Shown here: positions 25,369 through 35,334 of the stretch, piece after piece
Layout of the letters: every line of letters starts with the position of its first letter
Position numbering within the stretch: the stretch's first letter is position 1
Source: an uncultured delta proteobacterium
GTDB taxonomy: Bacteria; Myxococcota_A; Polyangia; Haliangiales; Haliangiaceae
Direction of reading: 5' to 3'
Length of the DNA stretch: 35,334 nt
NCBI GenBank assembly: GCA_900696455.1
Contig: CAADGB010000273.1
Span: forward strand, 1 to 35,334
Notes under the pieces: model-generated
Told to the model about the DNA's origin: nothing
The model's input: the letters and a program-made list of their open reading frames with translations, nothing else
The model's database searches: none
Made by a program: the position numbers and the translations under genes

Positions 25369-27975
25369 ATGCGCCTGTCCAGCCTCCGCCTCCGCCTCGT
25401 CCTCGCCGCGTGCCTCGGCGCGTCGCTCGGCCTCGTGACCGCCTGCGGCGACGACGGCGACGGCGCCTCGTGCGCCCCCGACCTCCCGCCCGACGGCGAC
25501 GCGACGGGCCACGCCGCGCCGCTCGGCGCCGGCCCGACCGAGGCCCGCGCCGGCCGCATCACCGACGCCAGCCAGCTCCCGGCCACGACCCTCGGCCTCG
25601 AGACCTGGGCGGTGGGCGACTTCGTGCTCGCCAACGACCGGGTCGCGCTGGTGATCGAGGACGCCGGCCCGTCGGACCTCTACGATCCGTGGGGCGGCCG
25701 CCCGGTCGGCCTGGCCCTGGTCCGGGACGGCGCGATGGTCGCCCCCGCCGATTTCGGCGAGATGTTCCTGATGGTCGGCCGCGCCACCGTGGTCACCGAG
25801 GCGGTCACGGTGGTCAACGACGGCAGCGACGGCCAGCCCGCGGTGATCCGCGCCCGCGGCCGGCTGGCGCCCCTGCCCTTCCTCGACCCGCTCCTGTCCG
25901 GGCTCCTGTCCGACGACTTCCGCGACATGACCGCCGCCATCGACTACGCGCTGGCGCCCGGCGCCGACGTGGTCGAGGTCACCTTCCACGTCAGCTCCGG
26001 CCGCGACGTCGACGCGGTGTCCGGCACCGTCCTCCACGGCCTCATGTACACCAAGCGCATGCCGGCGGCGGTGCCCGGCACCGGCTTCACCGACAACATC
26101 GGCGGCGCGGCGTGGGCCCAGCTCGTCGACGACGACGGCGCCAGCTTCGCCTACCGCCCGGCCGACGGCCCCCTCGGCGGCAGCATCGCCCAGGCCGGCT
26201 TCATCGGCGCCCTCAACGACCCCTACCCCATCCCGCGCTGCGCGCTGACCAGCCGCGCCCACGCCCGCATCGCCATCGGCGGCCCCGGCCTCGACGGCGT
26301 GGTCCAGGCCCGGGCCCGCGCCGACGGCGAGAGCCTGCGCGCCATCACCGGCACCGTGACCGGCGTGCCCGCCGGCGCGACCGCGCGCGTCCACGCCACC
26401 GCCACCGCCGGCGGCGCCTACCTGACCCGGGCGCCGGTCGACGCCAGCGGCGCGTTCACCCTGCACGTCCCGGCCGGCGCCGACGTCACGCTCACCGCGG
26501 TCACCGCCGCCGGCCCGCTCGCCACCGCCGAGGTCGGCGCCGGCGCCACCACCGCCGCCCTGGCCCTGCCCGAGCTCGGCACCCTGGTCATCGACCGCGT
26601 CGTCGACCAGGCCGGCGCCACGATCCCGGCCCGGATCCAGCTCCTGCCCGATCCCACCGGGCCGCCGCTGCTCGACGTCCCCGACGCCTTCGGCGAGCCG
26701 CGGCCCCCGGGCGGCCGCCACGCCGTCCACTTCCACGACGGCACGCCGCTGCGCATCTCGCTGGTCCCCGGCGAGTACCAGGGGGTGGTGTCGCGCGGCT
26801 CCGAGTACGAGCTGTTCGAGACCAGCGTCGACATCGATCAGGGCGCCGACTTCCCGCTGACGCCGGCGCTCGATCGCGTGGTCGACAGCGCGGGCACGCT
26901 GTGCGGCGACTTCCACATCCACACCGTGCGCAGCAACGACGCCGCCGACGACGCCACCTACAAGATCCAGAGCGCGATGGCCGACGGCGTCGAGATCCTG
27001 GTGCGCACCGACCACGAGTGGGTCGACGACTTCCAGCCGCTCATCGAGGCCCGGGGCTGGGAGGCGTGGGCGATGGGCGTGGGCTCGATCGAGATGACCA
27101 GCTTCGAGATCTGGGGCCACATGAACGTGTTCCCCCTCGAGCCCGACCCCGCCCGCGTCAACCAGGGCGCGCCGGCGTGGCAGCGCTTCCCCACCGCCGC
27201 CGACCCCGACGCCCCGGTCGTCACCCTGGGCCCGGTCGAGGTCTTCGACGAGGTCCGCGGTCGCCCCGAGCAGCCGACGATCATCATCAACCACCCCATG
27301 GGCAGCGCCAACTACTTCGGCTACGTCGGCCTCGATCCGATGACCGGCCTGGTCGCCCACCCCGAGCACTGGGACGACGAGTTCCGCCTGGTCGAGGTCT
27401 TCAACGACTCCGACTGGCTGCGCAACCGCAACGGCACGGTGGCGAGCTGGTTCGCGATCCTCGACAGCGGGCGGCCGGTGTTCGCGGTCGGCTCCTCCGA
27501 CAGCCACGGCGTGCGCAGCTCGCCGGTCGGCTACCCCCGCACCTGCATCCGGCTGGGCACCGACGACCCGCGCCAGGTCACCCCCGACCAGATCCGCGAT
27601 CGCCTGGTGGCCGGCCAGGCGACCGTCGCCGGCGGGATCCACGTCGACGTCGCGGTCGGCCAGGCCCAGCCCGGCGACACCGCCACCGTCGGCGCCCAGG
27701 CCACGGTCGCCATCCAGGTCCAGGCGGCGAGCTGGGTCGACGTCGACGCCATCGACGTCGTCGTCGGTGGGGTCACGGTCGCCACCGTCCCGGTGACGCC
27801 GGCCGACGCCGATCCCCTGAACCCGGTGGTGCGGTGGCAGGACGTGGTCCAGGTCGACGTGCCGGTGGGTGGGAGCTGGGTCGTGGTCGCCGCCTACGGC
27901 GACGCCGATCTCTCCCCGGTCCACCCCGGCCGCCGGCCGTTCGGCGCCACCAACCCGATCTTCCTCGCCCGCTGA
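25369..27975 (+). CDS. Lipoprotein with CehA/McbA-like PHP metallohydrolase domain
   Basis: An 868-residue lipoprotein: signal peptide with lipobox LVTAC (Cys26) followed by GDDGDG. Asp at +3 and the acidic start leave inner- or outer-leaflet placement open. The first about 310 residues are strand-rich and unassigned. About 320-405 looks like a carboxypeptidase-regulatory/Ig-like domain (GTVTGVPAGATARVHATATAGG..., ASGAFTLHVPAG). The C-terminal part is a PHP-fold hydrolase: DFHIHTVRSND (about 513-523), RTDHEWVDD (about 546), INHPMG (about 640) and GSSDSHGVRSS (about 708-718), matching the CehA/McbA branch. Substrate unknown; a surface-exposed phosphoester or ester is possible. It is the second PHP protein in the window, but the two are not close paralogues by sequence. 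Confidence 0.87.
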   Translation: MRLSSLRLRLVLAACLGASLGLVTACGDDGDGASCAPDLPPDGDATGHAAPLGAGPTEARAGRITDASQLPATTLGLETWAVGDFVLANDRVALVIEDAGPSDLYDPWGGRPVGLALVRDGAMVAPADFGEMFLMVGRATVVTEAVTVVNDGSDGQPAVIRARGRLAPLPFLDPLLSGLLSDDFRDMTAAIDYALAPGADVVEVTFHVSSGRDVDAVSGTVLHGLMYTKRMPAAVPGTGFTDNIGGAAWAQLVDDDGASFAYRPADGPLGGSIAQAGFIGALNDPYPIPRCALTSRAHARIAIGGPGLDGVVQARARADGESLRAITGTVTGVPAGATARVHATATAGGAYLTRAPVDASGAFTLHVPAGADVTLTAVTAAGPLATAEVGAGATTAALALPELGTLVIDRVVDQAGATIPARIQLLPDPTGPPLLDVPDAFGEPRPPGGRHAVHFHDGTPLRISLVPGEYQGVVSRGSEYELFETSVDIDQGADFPLTPALDRVVDSAGTLCGDFHIHTVRSNDAADDATYKIQSAMADGVEILVRTDHEWVDDFQPLIEARGWEAWAMGVGSIEMTSFEIWGHMNVFPLEPDPARVNQGAPAWQRFPTAADPDAPVVTLGPVEVFDEVRGRPEQPTIIINHPMGSANYFGYVGLDPMTGLVAHPEHWDDEFRLVEVFNDSDWLRNRNGTVASWFAILDSGRPVFAVGSSDSHGVRSSPVGYPRTCIRLGTDDPRQVTPDQIRDRLVAGQATVAGGIHVDVAVGQAQPGDTATVGAQATVAIQVQAASWVDVDAIDVVVGGVTVATVPVTPADADPLNPVVRWQDVVQVDVPVGGSWVVVAAYGDADLSPVHPGRRPFGATNPIFLAR

Positions 27976-28067
27976 CCGCGTGGTGACCGAGCCGAGGCGC
28001 AGCCGAGGCGATCTGACCGGGCTCAGGTCGGCACCGGCGTCCTCGCCGGGACCGACCGATCGACAGC

Positions 28068-28088
28068 GCGTGTGATTCCTTCACACGC
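28068..28088. promoter_or_regulatory. Palindromic operator-like site upstream of the acyl-CoA synthetase
   Basis: Perfect 8-bp arms GCGTGTGA / TCACACGC around TTCCT. The core TGTGA-N5-TCACA is one base short of a CRP-type site (N6). Its centre is about 80 bp before the start codon. It could be an activator site, or a transcript hairpin. Confidence 0.4.
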
Positions 28089-28144
28089 TCCGAGCGGTGA
28101 CCGTCCGGCGCGTGGCGGCGCCGCCGCGAACCGGCCTCATGATC

Positions 28145-28150
28145 TATCCT
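28145..28150 (+). promoter_or_regulatory. -10-like box (TATCCT) for the acyl-CoA synthetase
   Basis: TATCCT is followed by 8 nt and ATG 28159, the same box and spacing as the kinase at 31826. This is a classic leaderless arrangement. Confidence 0.55.
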
Positions 28151-28158
28151 CACCGCCC

Positions 28159-30024
<1,866 letters not shown>

Positions 30025-30127
30025 TCCGAGTCCGAGGCCGAGGCCGAGCCCGAACCCGAGTCCGAGCCCGAGTCCGAGTCCGAGGCCGGGTCCGAGTCCG
30101 AGGCCGGGTCCGAGGCCGAGGCCGATC
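30025..30127. repeat. Degenerate hexanucleotide array C (CCGAGT / CCGAGG type)
   Basis: About 17 units directly abutting the synthetase stop codon, whose TGA is part of TGATCCGAG. It is the least regular array, mixing CCGAGT, CCGAGG, CCGAGC and CCGGGT. Confidence 0.8.
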
Positions 30128-30215
30128 TGAGGCGGGGTCGGCGCGATCCCGCCCGCGCGGGCGCATGAGGCTTCGTCACCGCGTCGTCACCAGCCGCGAC
30201 GGGCCGCAGGTGCGC

Positions 30216-30221
30216 TACCCT
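30216..30221 (+). promoter_or_regulatory. -10-like box (TACCCT) for the patatin gene
   Basis: TACCCT is followed by 9 nt and GTG 30231. It favours that start over ATG 30165. Confidence 0.45.
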
Positions 30222-30230
30222 CGGGGCGCC

Positions 30231-31805
30231 GTGACCGAGGTGCTGTATCTCGCCTCCCCTGTCTCGGGCGCCTCGGGCGCCTCGGGCGTCCCGGGCGCGG
30301 CCGCGCCGGCGGCGCCTCCGCTCGACGCTGCCGGGCTCGTCCTCGACCGCGTCCACGACGTCACCACCGCGGTCAGCCGGACCCTGGCGCGCCACTACGA
30401 CTGCGTCCTCGTCGAGGTCGGCCCCCACGTCGCCGGCGGACCGCTGGCGCTGCTCGACGGCTTCCTCTCCGGCGAACGCGCCGAGCGCGATCGCGAGCGT
30501 CGCTTCCGCCGCGACCGCGTCCTCGCGCTCGTGCCCCCGCTGCCCGCCGCCAGCCGCGAGGCCATCCTCTTCGACCTCGGCCAGCGCCGCATCGGCGGCT
30601 GGCTGAGCGCGCCGACCCCGGCCACCCTCGCCGCGCGGGTCGCCGAGCTGGTCACCCCGGCGCCCAGCACCCGGGCGCTGTGCGCCGCCGGCGGCGGCAT
30701 CACCGGCGTCTACTACGAGCTGGGCGTGCTGCGCTGCCTCGAGGACGCCTTCGGCGGCTTCAGCGTCCACGACTTCGATATGTACTTCGGGATCAGCGCG
30801 GGCGCGATCGTCACCTCGCTGGTGGCCAACCGCGTCGAGCTCGACCGCTGCCTGCGCGAGCTCGACCCGACCAACCGCGGCGGCTTCGACCTCGATCTCG
30901 GGCTGCGCGACCTGGCCCTGCGCGATCTGCCGTCCCGGGTGTGCTCGGTCGGCCGCCACCTCCTCGACTACCGCGAGCGGATCCGCCACCGCGAGGAGCG
31001 CCTCACCGTCACCGGCGCGCTGTCGCAGCTCGCCGCCCTGTTCGGCCCGTTCTTCGCCCCCGACGACAAGCGCCGCCGCCTGGCCGAGATCTTCGCCGAG
31101 CCCGGCCGCACCGACGACTTCCGGCGCCTCGATCGCCGCCTCTACATCGGCGCCACCGACCAGGACCGCCGCGAGCACGTCCTGTTCGGCGAGCCCGGCG
31201 TCGACCACGTGCCCATCAGCCGGGCGGTCCTGGCCTCGGCCGCGATCCACCCCTTCCTCAGCTCGGTCACGATCGACGGCCGCCGCTACACCGACGGCTT
31301 CGTCACCCGCACCACCAACATCGTCTCGGCGGTGGAGCGCGGCGCCAACCTGGTGGTGCTGATCGATCCGTTCCTGCCCCTGGTCGCGGAGGAGGCCGGC
31401 TTCAACCACCGCCACTCGCTCCTGTGGGTCCTGGTCCAGGACTACAAGACCGTGGCCTACACCCGCTACGAGCAGGCGGCGCGGGCGCTGCACGAGACCC
31501 ACCCGGCGGTGACCGTGGTGAAGTTCCTGCCGTCCAACCGCATGCGGCGGCTGCTCGCCACCAACCCCATCGCCACCGCCAACTTCGACCCCATCGTCAC
31601 CCAGGCCTACGCCTCGACCTACCGCCGGCTCGAGCGCATGGCCTACCGCCTGGGCCCGGCCCTGGCCGAGCACGGCATCGAGCTCACGCTCGAGACCGCC
31701 GCCCGCAAGGTCCACCTCCTCGACGCCTCGCCGGCGCCCCGCGCCGAGCTCCTGTGCGCGGGCGAGCTGGCGCCGCGCCGCCCCCGCGCCGCCGTCGCCG
31801 CCTGA
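30231..31805 (+). CDS. Patatin-like phospholipase with degenerate receiver-like N-terminal domain
   Basis: A 524-residue serine lipase candidate that would release fatty acids from phospholipids. The patatin core has the oxyanion loop GGGITGVYYELGVL (about 153-166), nucleophile elbow GISAG (about 187-191) and the dyad Asp in TDGFV (about 352). Before it, about 135 residues show the order of a CheY-like receiver: strand EVLYLAS, DCVLVEVGPHVAGGPLALLDGFL where VLLD normally holds the phosphorylated Asp (here Glu), RVLALVPPL, and RRIGGWLSAPTPATLAARVAELV with no conserved Lys. Phosphorylation is therefore unlikely. GTG 30231 is chosen from its -10 spacing and because strand one starts there; ATG 30165 is an alternative. 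It lies next to the acyl-CoA synthetase, suggesting lipid turnover. Confidence 0.87.
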   Translation: MTEVLYLASPVSGASGASGVPGAAAPAAPPLDAAGLVLDRVHDVTTAVSRTLARHYDCVLVEVGPHVAGGPLALLDGFLSGERAERDRERRFRRDRVLALVPPLPAASREAILFDLGQRRIGGWLSAPTPATLAARVAELVTPAPSTRALCAAGGGITGVYYELGVLRCLEDAFGGFSVHDFDMYFGISAGAIVTSLVANRVELDRCLRELDPTNRGGFDLDLGLRDLALRDLPSRVCSVGRHLLDYRERIRHREERLTVTGALSQLAALFGPFFAPDDKRRRLAEIFAEPGRTDDFRRLDRRLYIGATDQDRREHVLFGEPGVDHVPISRAVLASAAIHPFLSSVTIDGRRYTDGFVTRTTNIVSAVERGANLVVLIDPFLPLVAEEAGFNHRHSLLWVLVQDYKTVAYTRYEQAARALHETHPAVTVVKFLPSNRMRRLLATNPIATANFDPIVTQAYASTYRRLERMAYRLGPALAEHGIELTLETAARKVHLLDASPAPRAELLCAGELAPRRPRAAVAA

Positions 31806-31811
31806 ACGCGG

Positions 31812-31817
31812 TATCCT
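31812..31817 (+). promoter_or_regulatory. -10-like box (TATCCT) for the second kinase
   Basis: TATCCT is followed by 8 nt and ATG 31826. It lies in the 20-bp gap after the patatin stop, so the kinase may have its own promoter despite the short gap. Confidence 0.5.
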
Positions 31818-31825
31818 CGCGGGCG

Positions 31826-34800
31826 ATGGCCGACGGCGACGAGCTGGCCGAGACCGCGGCGTCGGGCAGCGCGCCCGCGCGCCCGCCGGGCGCGGCGCCG
31901 GTCCCCGGCGACACCATCGGCCGCTACGTGATCGAGCGGGTGCTCGGCGCCGGCGGCATGGGCGTGGTCTTCGCCGCCCACGATCCCGATCTCGATCGGC
32001 GGGTCGCGCTCAAGCTCCTGCACGCCGGCGGCACCACCGAGTCGGAGGCCCGCACCCGGCTCCTGCGCGAGGCGCGGGCCATGGCCAAGGTCAACCACCC
32101 CAACGTCATCACGGTCTACGAGGTCGGGACCGCCGGCGGCGTCGACTTCGTGGCGATGGAGCTCGTCGACGGCACCAACGTCGCCGACTGGCTGCGGGAG
32201 ACGCCGCGCCCCGCCGCCGAGGTGCTGCGCGTCCTGGGCGCCGCCGGCCGCGGCCTGGCCGCCGCCCACGCCACCGGCCTCGTCCACCGCGACTTCAAGC
32301 CGGCCAACGTGCTCCTGGCCCGCGGCGGCAAGGTCGTGGTCACCGACTTCGGCCTGGCCCGCGCCTTCGACGACGCCGCGCTCGCCGCCACCCTGCCGGC
32401 GGCCACCGCCGGCACCGCCACCGGCACCGCCACCTCGGCGGCCGCCGCGTCCCCCGCCCTCGACGCGACCCTCGCCGCCGACGCCCCCGACGCCACGCCG
32501 CGACCGGCGTCGCCGCGCACCGACTCCGCCGATCTGTCGAGCACGCTCACCCGCACCGGCGCGCTCCTGGGCACGCCGGCCTACATGGCGCCCGAGCAGT
32601 TCGCCGGCCAGGCCGCCGGGCCGCGCGCCGATCAGTACGCGCTGGCGGTGGCGCTGTGGGAGGGGCTGGCCGGCGCGCGCCCGTTCCGCGGCGGCTCCTT
32701 CGACGAGCTGCGCCAGGCGGTCGAGCGCGGCGCCGCCGCCGACGGCGACCGCATCCCGCGCCGGGTGCGGGCGGTGCTCGAGCGCGCGCTCGCCCGCGAC
32801 CCCGCCGCCCGCTGGCCCGACCTCGAGGCCATGCTGACCGCCCTCGAGCGCGCCCAGCGCCGGCCGCGCCAGCTCGCGGTCGCCGGCGGCGCGCTGGTGG
32901 TCGCCGCCGGGGTCGCCGCCCTGATCGCGGTCGGCACCGGCGGCGCCAGCGGCGGTGGCCGCGCGCCGGCCGCCGCCGCCTGCGGCCTCGCCGACGACGC
33001 CCTGGCCGACGTCTGGTCCGACGCGGTGGCGGCGCGCCTGGAGGCGCGGCTCGGCGACGCCGCGGGGTGGGCCCCCCAGCGCGCCGCGCTCGACGACTTC
33101 GCCGCCGGCTGGCGACGGGAGCGGGCCCGCGCCTGCGCCGCGCCCGAGGCGCCCGCCTACCACGGCCGGATCGCCTGCCTCCTGGCGATGCGCGACGAGC
33201 TGGCGGCGATCCTCGCCCTCGCCGACGACCTGCCGGCGGCGGCCCTGCGCGGCGCCGCGGTCACCGAGATCCTGCCCGATCCGCGGCGCTGCCAGGACGG
33301 GGCGCAGGTGGCGCGGCCCCGGCTCCCCGACGATCCCGCGGCCCGCGCCGCGCTGTCGGCGGTGTACCGCGACGTGGCCCTGGCCGGGCTGGCCGCCCGC
33401 ACCGGCGACGCCGGCCGCGCCCGCACCGTGATCGACGCGGCGCTCGCCCGGGCCCGCGCCGGCGACGACAAGCTGGGCCTCGCCGTCGCCCTCAACGGCA
33501 AGGGCACCGTCGAGCACGTGCTCGGCGAGTGCGCCACCGCCGAGACCTTCTACGCCGACGCCGCGATCGCCGCCGAGAGCGCCGGCGCCGGCGGCGTGCG
33601 CGCCATGGCGCGGATGGGGCAGCTCGAGTGCTTCATGCGCCGCAGCTCCGATCTCGACGCCGTGCGCGCGCTCGCCCGCCAGGCCGAGGCCGCCGTCGAC
33701 GGCGCCGGCGGCGATCGCTCGCTGCGCGCGGTCTTCGACCTGAACCTGGTGACGATCGACGCCCTCGCCGGCGATCTCGATCGCGCGATCGAGCGGGTGA
33801 CCGCGGCCCGCCAGGTCTTCGCCGAGCAGCGCGAGACGCGGCGGGTGGCCGTGGCCAGCGCCACCGAGGCCGGCCTGCGCGACTTCCGCAACGCCCCCGG
33901 CGACGACGAGCGCGCCATCGAGCTGTACCGCGAGGTCCTCGCCACCACCGCCGCCGGGTTCGGCGACGACCACCGCATGACCCGCGGCGCGCGCGAGACC
34001 CTGGCCTGGCGCCTGCTCACCCGGGCCCCGGCCGAGTCCCGGGCGCTGTTCGCCGAGCTGGCGCGGACCGCGCCGCCCCCCGATCCCGACGATCCGCCCC
34101 CCGATCGCCCGCTGCGCGCCGCCGGCCGGGTGCTGGGCCCCGACGACCGGCCGCTGGCCGGCGCCACCGTCCACGTCGGCGTCGCGCTCCTGTGCAGCGA
34201 CGACGGCGTGCCGATCCCGCTCGGCGACGCCGACTGGTCGACGCCGGTGGCCGTCACCGACGCCGCCGGCCGCTTCGCGCTCGACGTGCCCCGCGAGTCG
34301 GTGGCGCTCGCCCTCCACGGCGACCTGCGCTCGCCGCTGGCGCCGGTCGCCGGCGGCGGCGAGCTGACCCTGCGCCTGGCCCCGGGGCGCGCCGCCCGCG
34401 GCACGCTGACCGTGACGCCGCCGCGGCTGCCGCCCGGCGCCGAGCGCGCCGCCCAGCTCGCCGCCCGCGTCACCCGCGCCGATCCGGTGGTGCTGGGCGG
34501 CGGCGCCACCGTCACCTACCAGTGCGCGGCCGCCCTCGCTGGCGACCGCTGGTCGATCCGCGGCCTGCCTCCCGATCGCCGGCTGCGCGCCGGGATCGCC
34601 GTGACCTCGGGGCTCGGCGATCGCGTGGTCGCCAGCGTGCCCCTGACCGCCGGCCCCGGCGACGACCTCGCCCTCGCCCTCGATCTCCGCGGCCCGGTCC
34701 TCGACGTGATCGTCCGCGCCGACCGCGCGGCCGCGATCCCGACCGCCCGCGTGATCGCCATCGGCGGGCGCCTCGCCCGCCTGCCGCGGACCGGCCGCGA

Positions 34801-35128
34801 GCTGCACGCCGCGGTCGGCGACGCCGCGCGCTGGAACCTGTCGCTGGCCGCGCCGGTGGTCGACACCACGCGCACCAGCGCCGGCGAGGCGCGCTACCAG
34901 GCCGGCGACATCCACGCCCGCCTCGCCGGCGTGCCGCCCGGGCCGGTGACCGTGTGCGTGGTGCCGCTCGCCGGCGACATCCGCGACGAGCGCTTCGTCC
35001 GCTCCCTGGCGCGCGTCCCCGAGCTCGACGTCCGCTGCCGCGTGGTCGAGGTCACCGCCGCGCCCGCGGTCCAGGCGGTCGTGCTCGAGACCCCGCCGCC
35101 GCGCCGGGTCGAGCCCTCGCCGCCGTGA
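31826..35128 (+). CDS. Ser/Thr protein kinase with transmembrane helix, helical-repeat and carboxypeptidase-regulatory-like domains
   Basis: A 1100-residue receptor-type kinase. The kinase domain (about 33-342) is complete: [10 protein letters not shown]-loop, Lys63, HRDFKPAN catalytic loop (154-161), DFG (174-176) and APE (255-257). About 65 residues rich in Ala, Thr and Pro are inserted between DFG and GTPAYMAPE, as in the kinase at the window's start. One transmembrane helix (about 350-371) follows. Outside are a Cys-containing helical region with TPR-like repeats (about 440-760; [42 protein letters not shown]), a Pro/Asp linker, and a carboxypeptidase-regulatory-like fold ([19 protein letters not shown] ... 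[11 protein letters not shown]). The C-terminus is strand-rich. The ligand is unknown. FHA-protein partners such as the sigma54 activator are possible targets. Confidence 0.95.
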   Translation: MADGDELAETAASGSAPARPPGAAPVPGDTIGRYVIERVLGAGGMGVVFAAHDPDLDRRVALKLLHAGGTTESEARTRLLREARAMAKVNHPNVITVYEVGTAGGVDFVAMELVDGTNVADWLRETPRPAAEVLRVLGAAGRGLAAAHATGLVHRDFKPANVLLARGGKVVVTDFGLARAFDDAALAATLPAATAGTATGTATSAAAASPALDATLAADAPDATPRPASPRTDSADLSSTLTRTGALLGTPAYMAPEQFAGQAAGPRADQYALAVALWEGLAGARPFRGGSFDELRQAVERGAAADGDRIPRRVRAVLERALARDPAARWPDLEAMLTALERAQRRPRQLAVAGGALVVAAGVAALIAVGTGGASGGGRAPAAAACGLADDALADVWSDAVAARLEARLGDAAGWAPQRAALDDFAAGWRRERARACAAPEAPAYHGRIACLLAMRDELAAILALADDLPAAALRGAAVTEILPDPRRCQDGAQVARPRLPDDPAARAALSAVYRDVALAGLAARTGDAGRARTVIDAALARARAGDDKLGLAVALNGKGTVEHVLGECATAETFYADAAIAAESAGAGGVRAMARMGQLECFMRRSSDLDAVRALARQAEAAVDGAGGDRSLRAVFDLNLVTIDALAGDLDRAIERVTAARQVFAEQRETRRVAVASATEAGLRDFRNAPGDDERAIELYREVLATTAAGFGDDHRMTRGARETLAWRLLTRAPAESRALFAELARTAPPPDPDDPPPDRPLRAAGRVLGPDDRPLAGATVHVGVALLCSDDGVPIPLGDADWSTPVAVTDAAGRFALDVPRESVALALHGDLRSPLAPVAGGGELTLRLAPGRAARGTLTVTPPRLPPGAERAAQLAARVTRADPVVLGGGATVTYQCAAALAGDRWSIRGLPPDRRLRAGIAVTSGLGDRVVASVPLTAGPGDDLALALDLRGPVLDVIVRADRAAAIPTARVIAIGGRLARLPRTGRELHAAVGDAARWNLSLAAPVVDTTRTSAGEARYQAGDIHARLAGVPPGPVTVCVVPLAGDIRDERFVRSLARVPELDVRCRVVEVTAAPAVQAVVLETPPPRRVEPSPP

Positions 35129-35209
35129 CCGGCCGGGGTTCCGGGACGGCGCGCTAGAGCACCGAACGGTTTGAATGCCGTTGCGAGACGCGGACTTGTG
35201 AGGCAGATC
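35129..35209. other. Short spacer between kinase and IS element
   Basis: No gene seen. GC content drops compared with the coding DNA. A weak hairpin (AACGG 35165-35169 / CCGTT 35178-35182) is present without a U-tract. The 8 bp before the element (35202-35209, GGCAGATC) would be one copy of a target duplication. Confidence 0.5.
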
Positions 35210-35334
35210 GTAAGCGCTGTGTGAACCCCACATGGCGGCCGCCGAGGCGGGCGGGGACACTGCTCGGGTGCGCAGGAACTACACGAAGGCCGAGCGTGAC
35301 GATCTGATCCGAGGAGTAACGAAGCGACGAGAGC
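35210..35334 (+). mobile_element. Left end of an IS66-family-like insertion sequence, truncated by the window edge
   Basis: The sequence beginning GTAAGCGCTGTGTGAAC at 35210 has the GTAA start typical of IS66-family terminal repeats, followed within 25 bp by the start of an IS66 TnpA-like reading frame. GC is lower than in neighbouring genes. The right end and TnpB/TnpC are outside the window, so completeness cannot be judged. Confidence 0.7.
35232..35334 (+). CDS. tnpA: IS66-type TnpA N-terminus (partial)
   Basis: The first 34 residues of a transposase accessory protein, cut by the window end. From ATG 35232 the product passes through RRNYTKAERDDLIRGV, which matches the Tyr-Thr-x-Ala-Glu-x-x-x-Leu-Ile start of the helix-turn-helix in IS66 TnpA. 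GTG 35268 is an alternative, in-frame start exactly at that motif. In the family TnpA is encoded first, before TnpB and the TnpC transposase, and assists transposition by binding DNA. Different codon use (ACG, GTA, CGA) from the host genes supports acquired DNA. Confidence 0.68.
   Translation, partial: MAAAEAGGDTARVRRNYTKAERDDLIRGVTKRRE

Overview
The window is very GC-rich (roughly 75% by eye, with almost every third codon position G or C). It is densely coding and lacks rRNA, tRNA and CRISPR. Two receptor-type Ser/Thr kinases, an FHA-containing sigma54 activator, many secreted proteins and lipoproteins, and several large multidomain fusions suggest a myxobacterium-like member of the Myxococcota, perhaps Haliangium/Kofleriaceae-like. 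This is an inference from gene content and composition, because there is no marker gene.

Layout. 1-2183: 3' part of a kinase with a beta-propeller sensor, broken by a one-base frameshift. 2292-3326: exported barrel-like protein. 5015-3336 (-): long RluA-type pseudouridine synthase. 5471-7276: FHA / degenerate GGDEF / AAA+ / Fis sigma54 activator, with inverted repeats in its leader. 7918-7370 (-): small membrane-anchored protein. 8159-9070: exported protein built from strict Gly-aromatic-x-x tetrads. 9105-16096: two overlapping genes, an Hsp90/GHKL-type ATPase and a 1775-residue partner whose N-terminus looks like a dead copy of the same fold. 16452-21272: three close-packed genes (tandem CBM21-like protein, PHP phosphoesterase, and a GH13 glycosidase fused to a radical SAM protein). 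21827-23827: membrane cytochrome-b-like segment fused to two SagB-type nitroreductase domains. 25238-23859 (-): exported protein. 25369-27975: lipoprotein with a CehA/McbA-like PHP domain. 28159-30024: FATP-type acyl-CoA synthetase. 30231-31805: patatin phospholipase with a receiver-like N-terminus. 31826-35128: second kinase with repeat-rich sensor. 35210-end: left end of an IS66-like element.

How the genes may work together. The CBM21-PHP-GH13/rSAM genes form one transcription unit aimed at an alpha-glucan (starch or glycogen) or something attached to it. A SagB-type oxidase lies just downstream, beyond a repeat array. The patatin could release fatty acids that the neighbouring acyl-CoA synthetase activates. 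The GHKL pair is probably one functional complex. These links are inferences from order and domain type.

Non-coding structure. Three intergenic spaces hold degenerate CCGAGN hexamer arrays. Seven genes have a TAnnnT box only 6-9 nt before the start codon, as expected for leaderless transcripts. Two or three REP-like palindromic elements of about 55 bp share the end CTCAGGG(C/T)G(A/G)A(C/A)GG. The best candidates for an undescribed system are the GH13::radical SAM operon and the GHKL / pseudo-GHKL pair.
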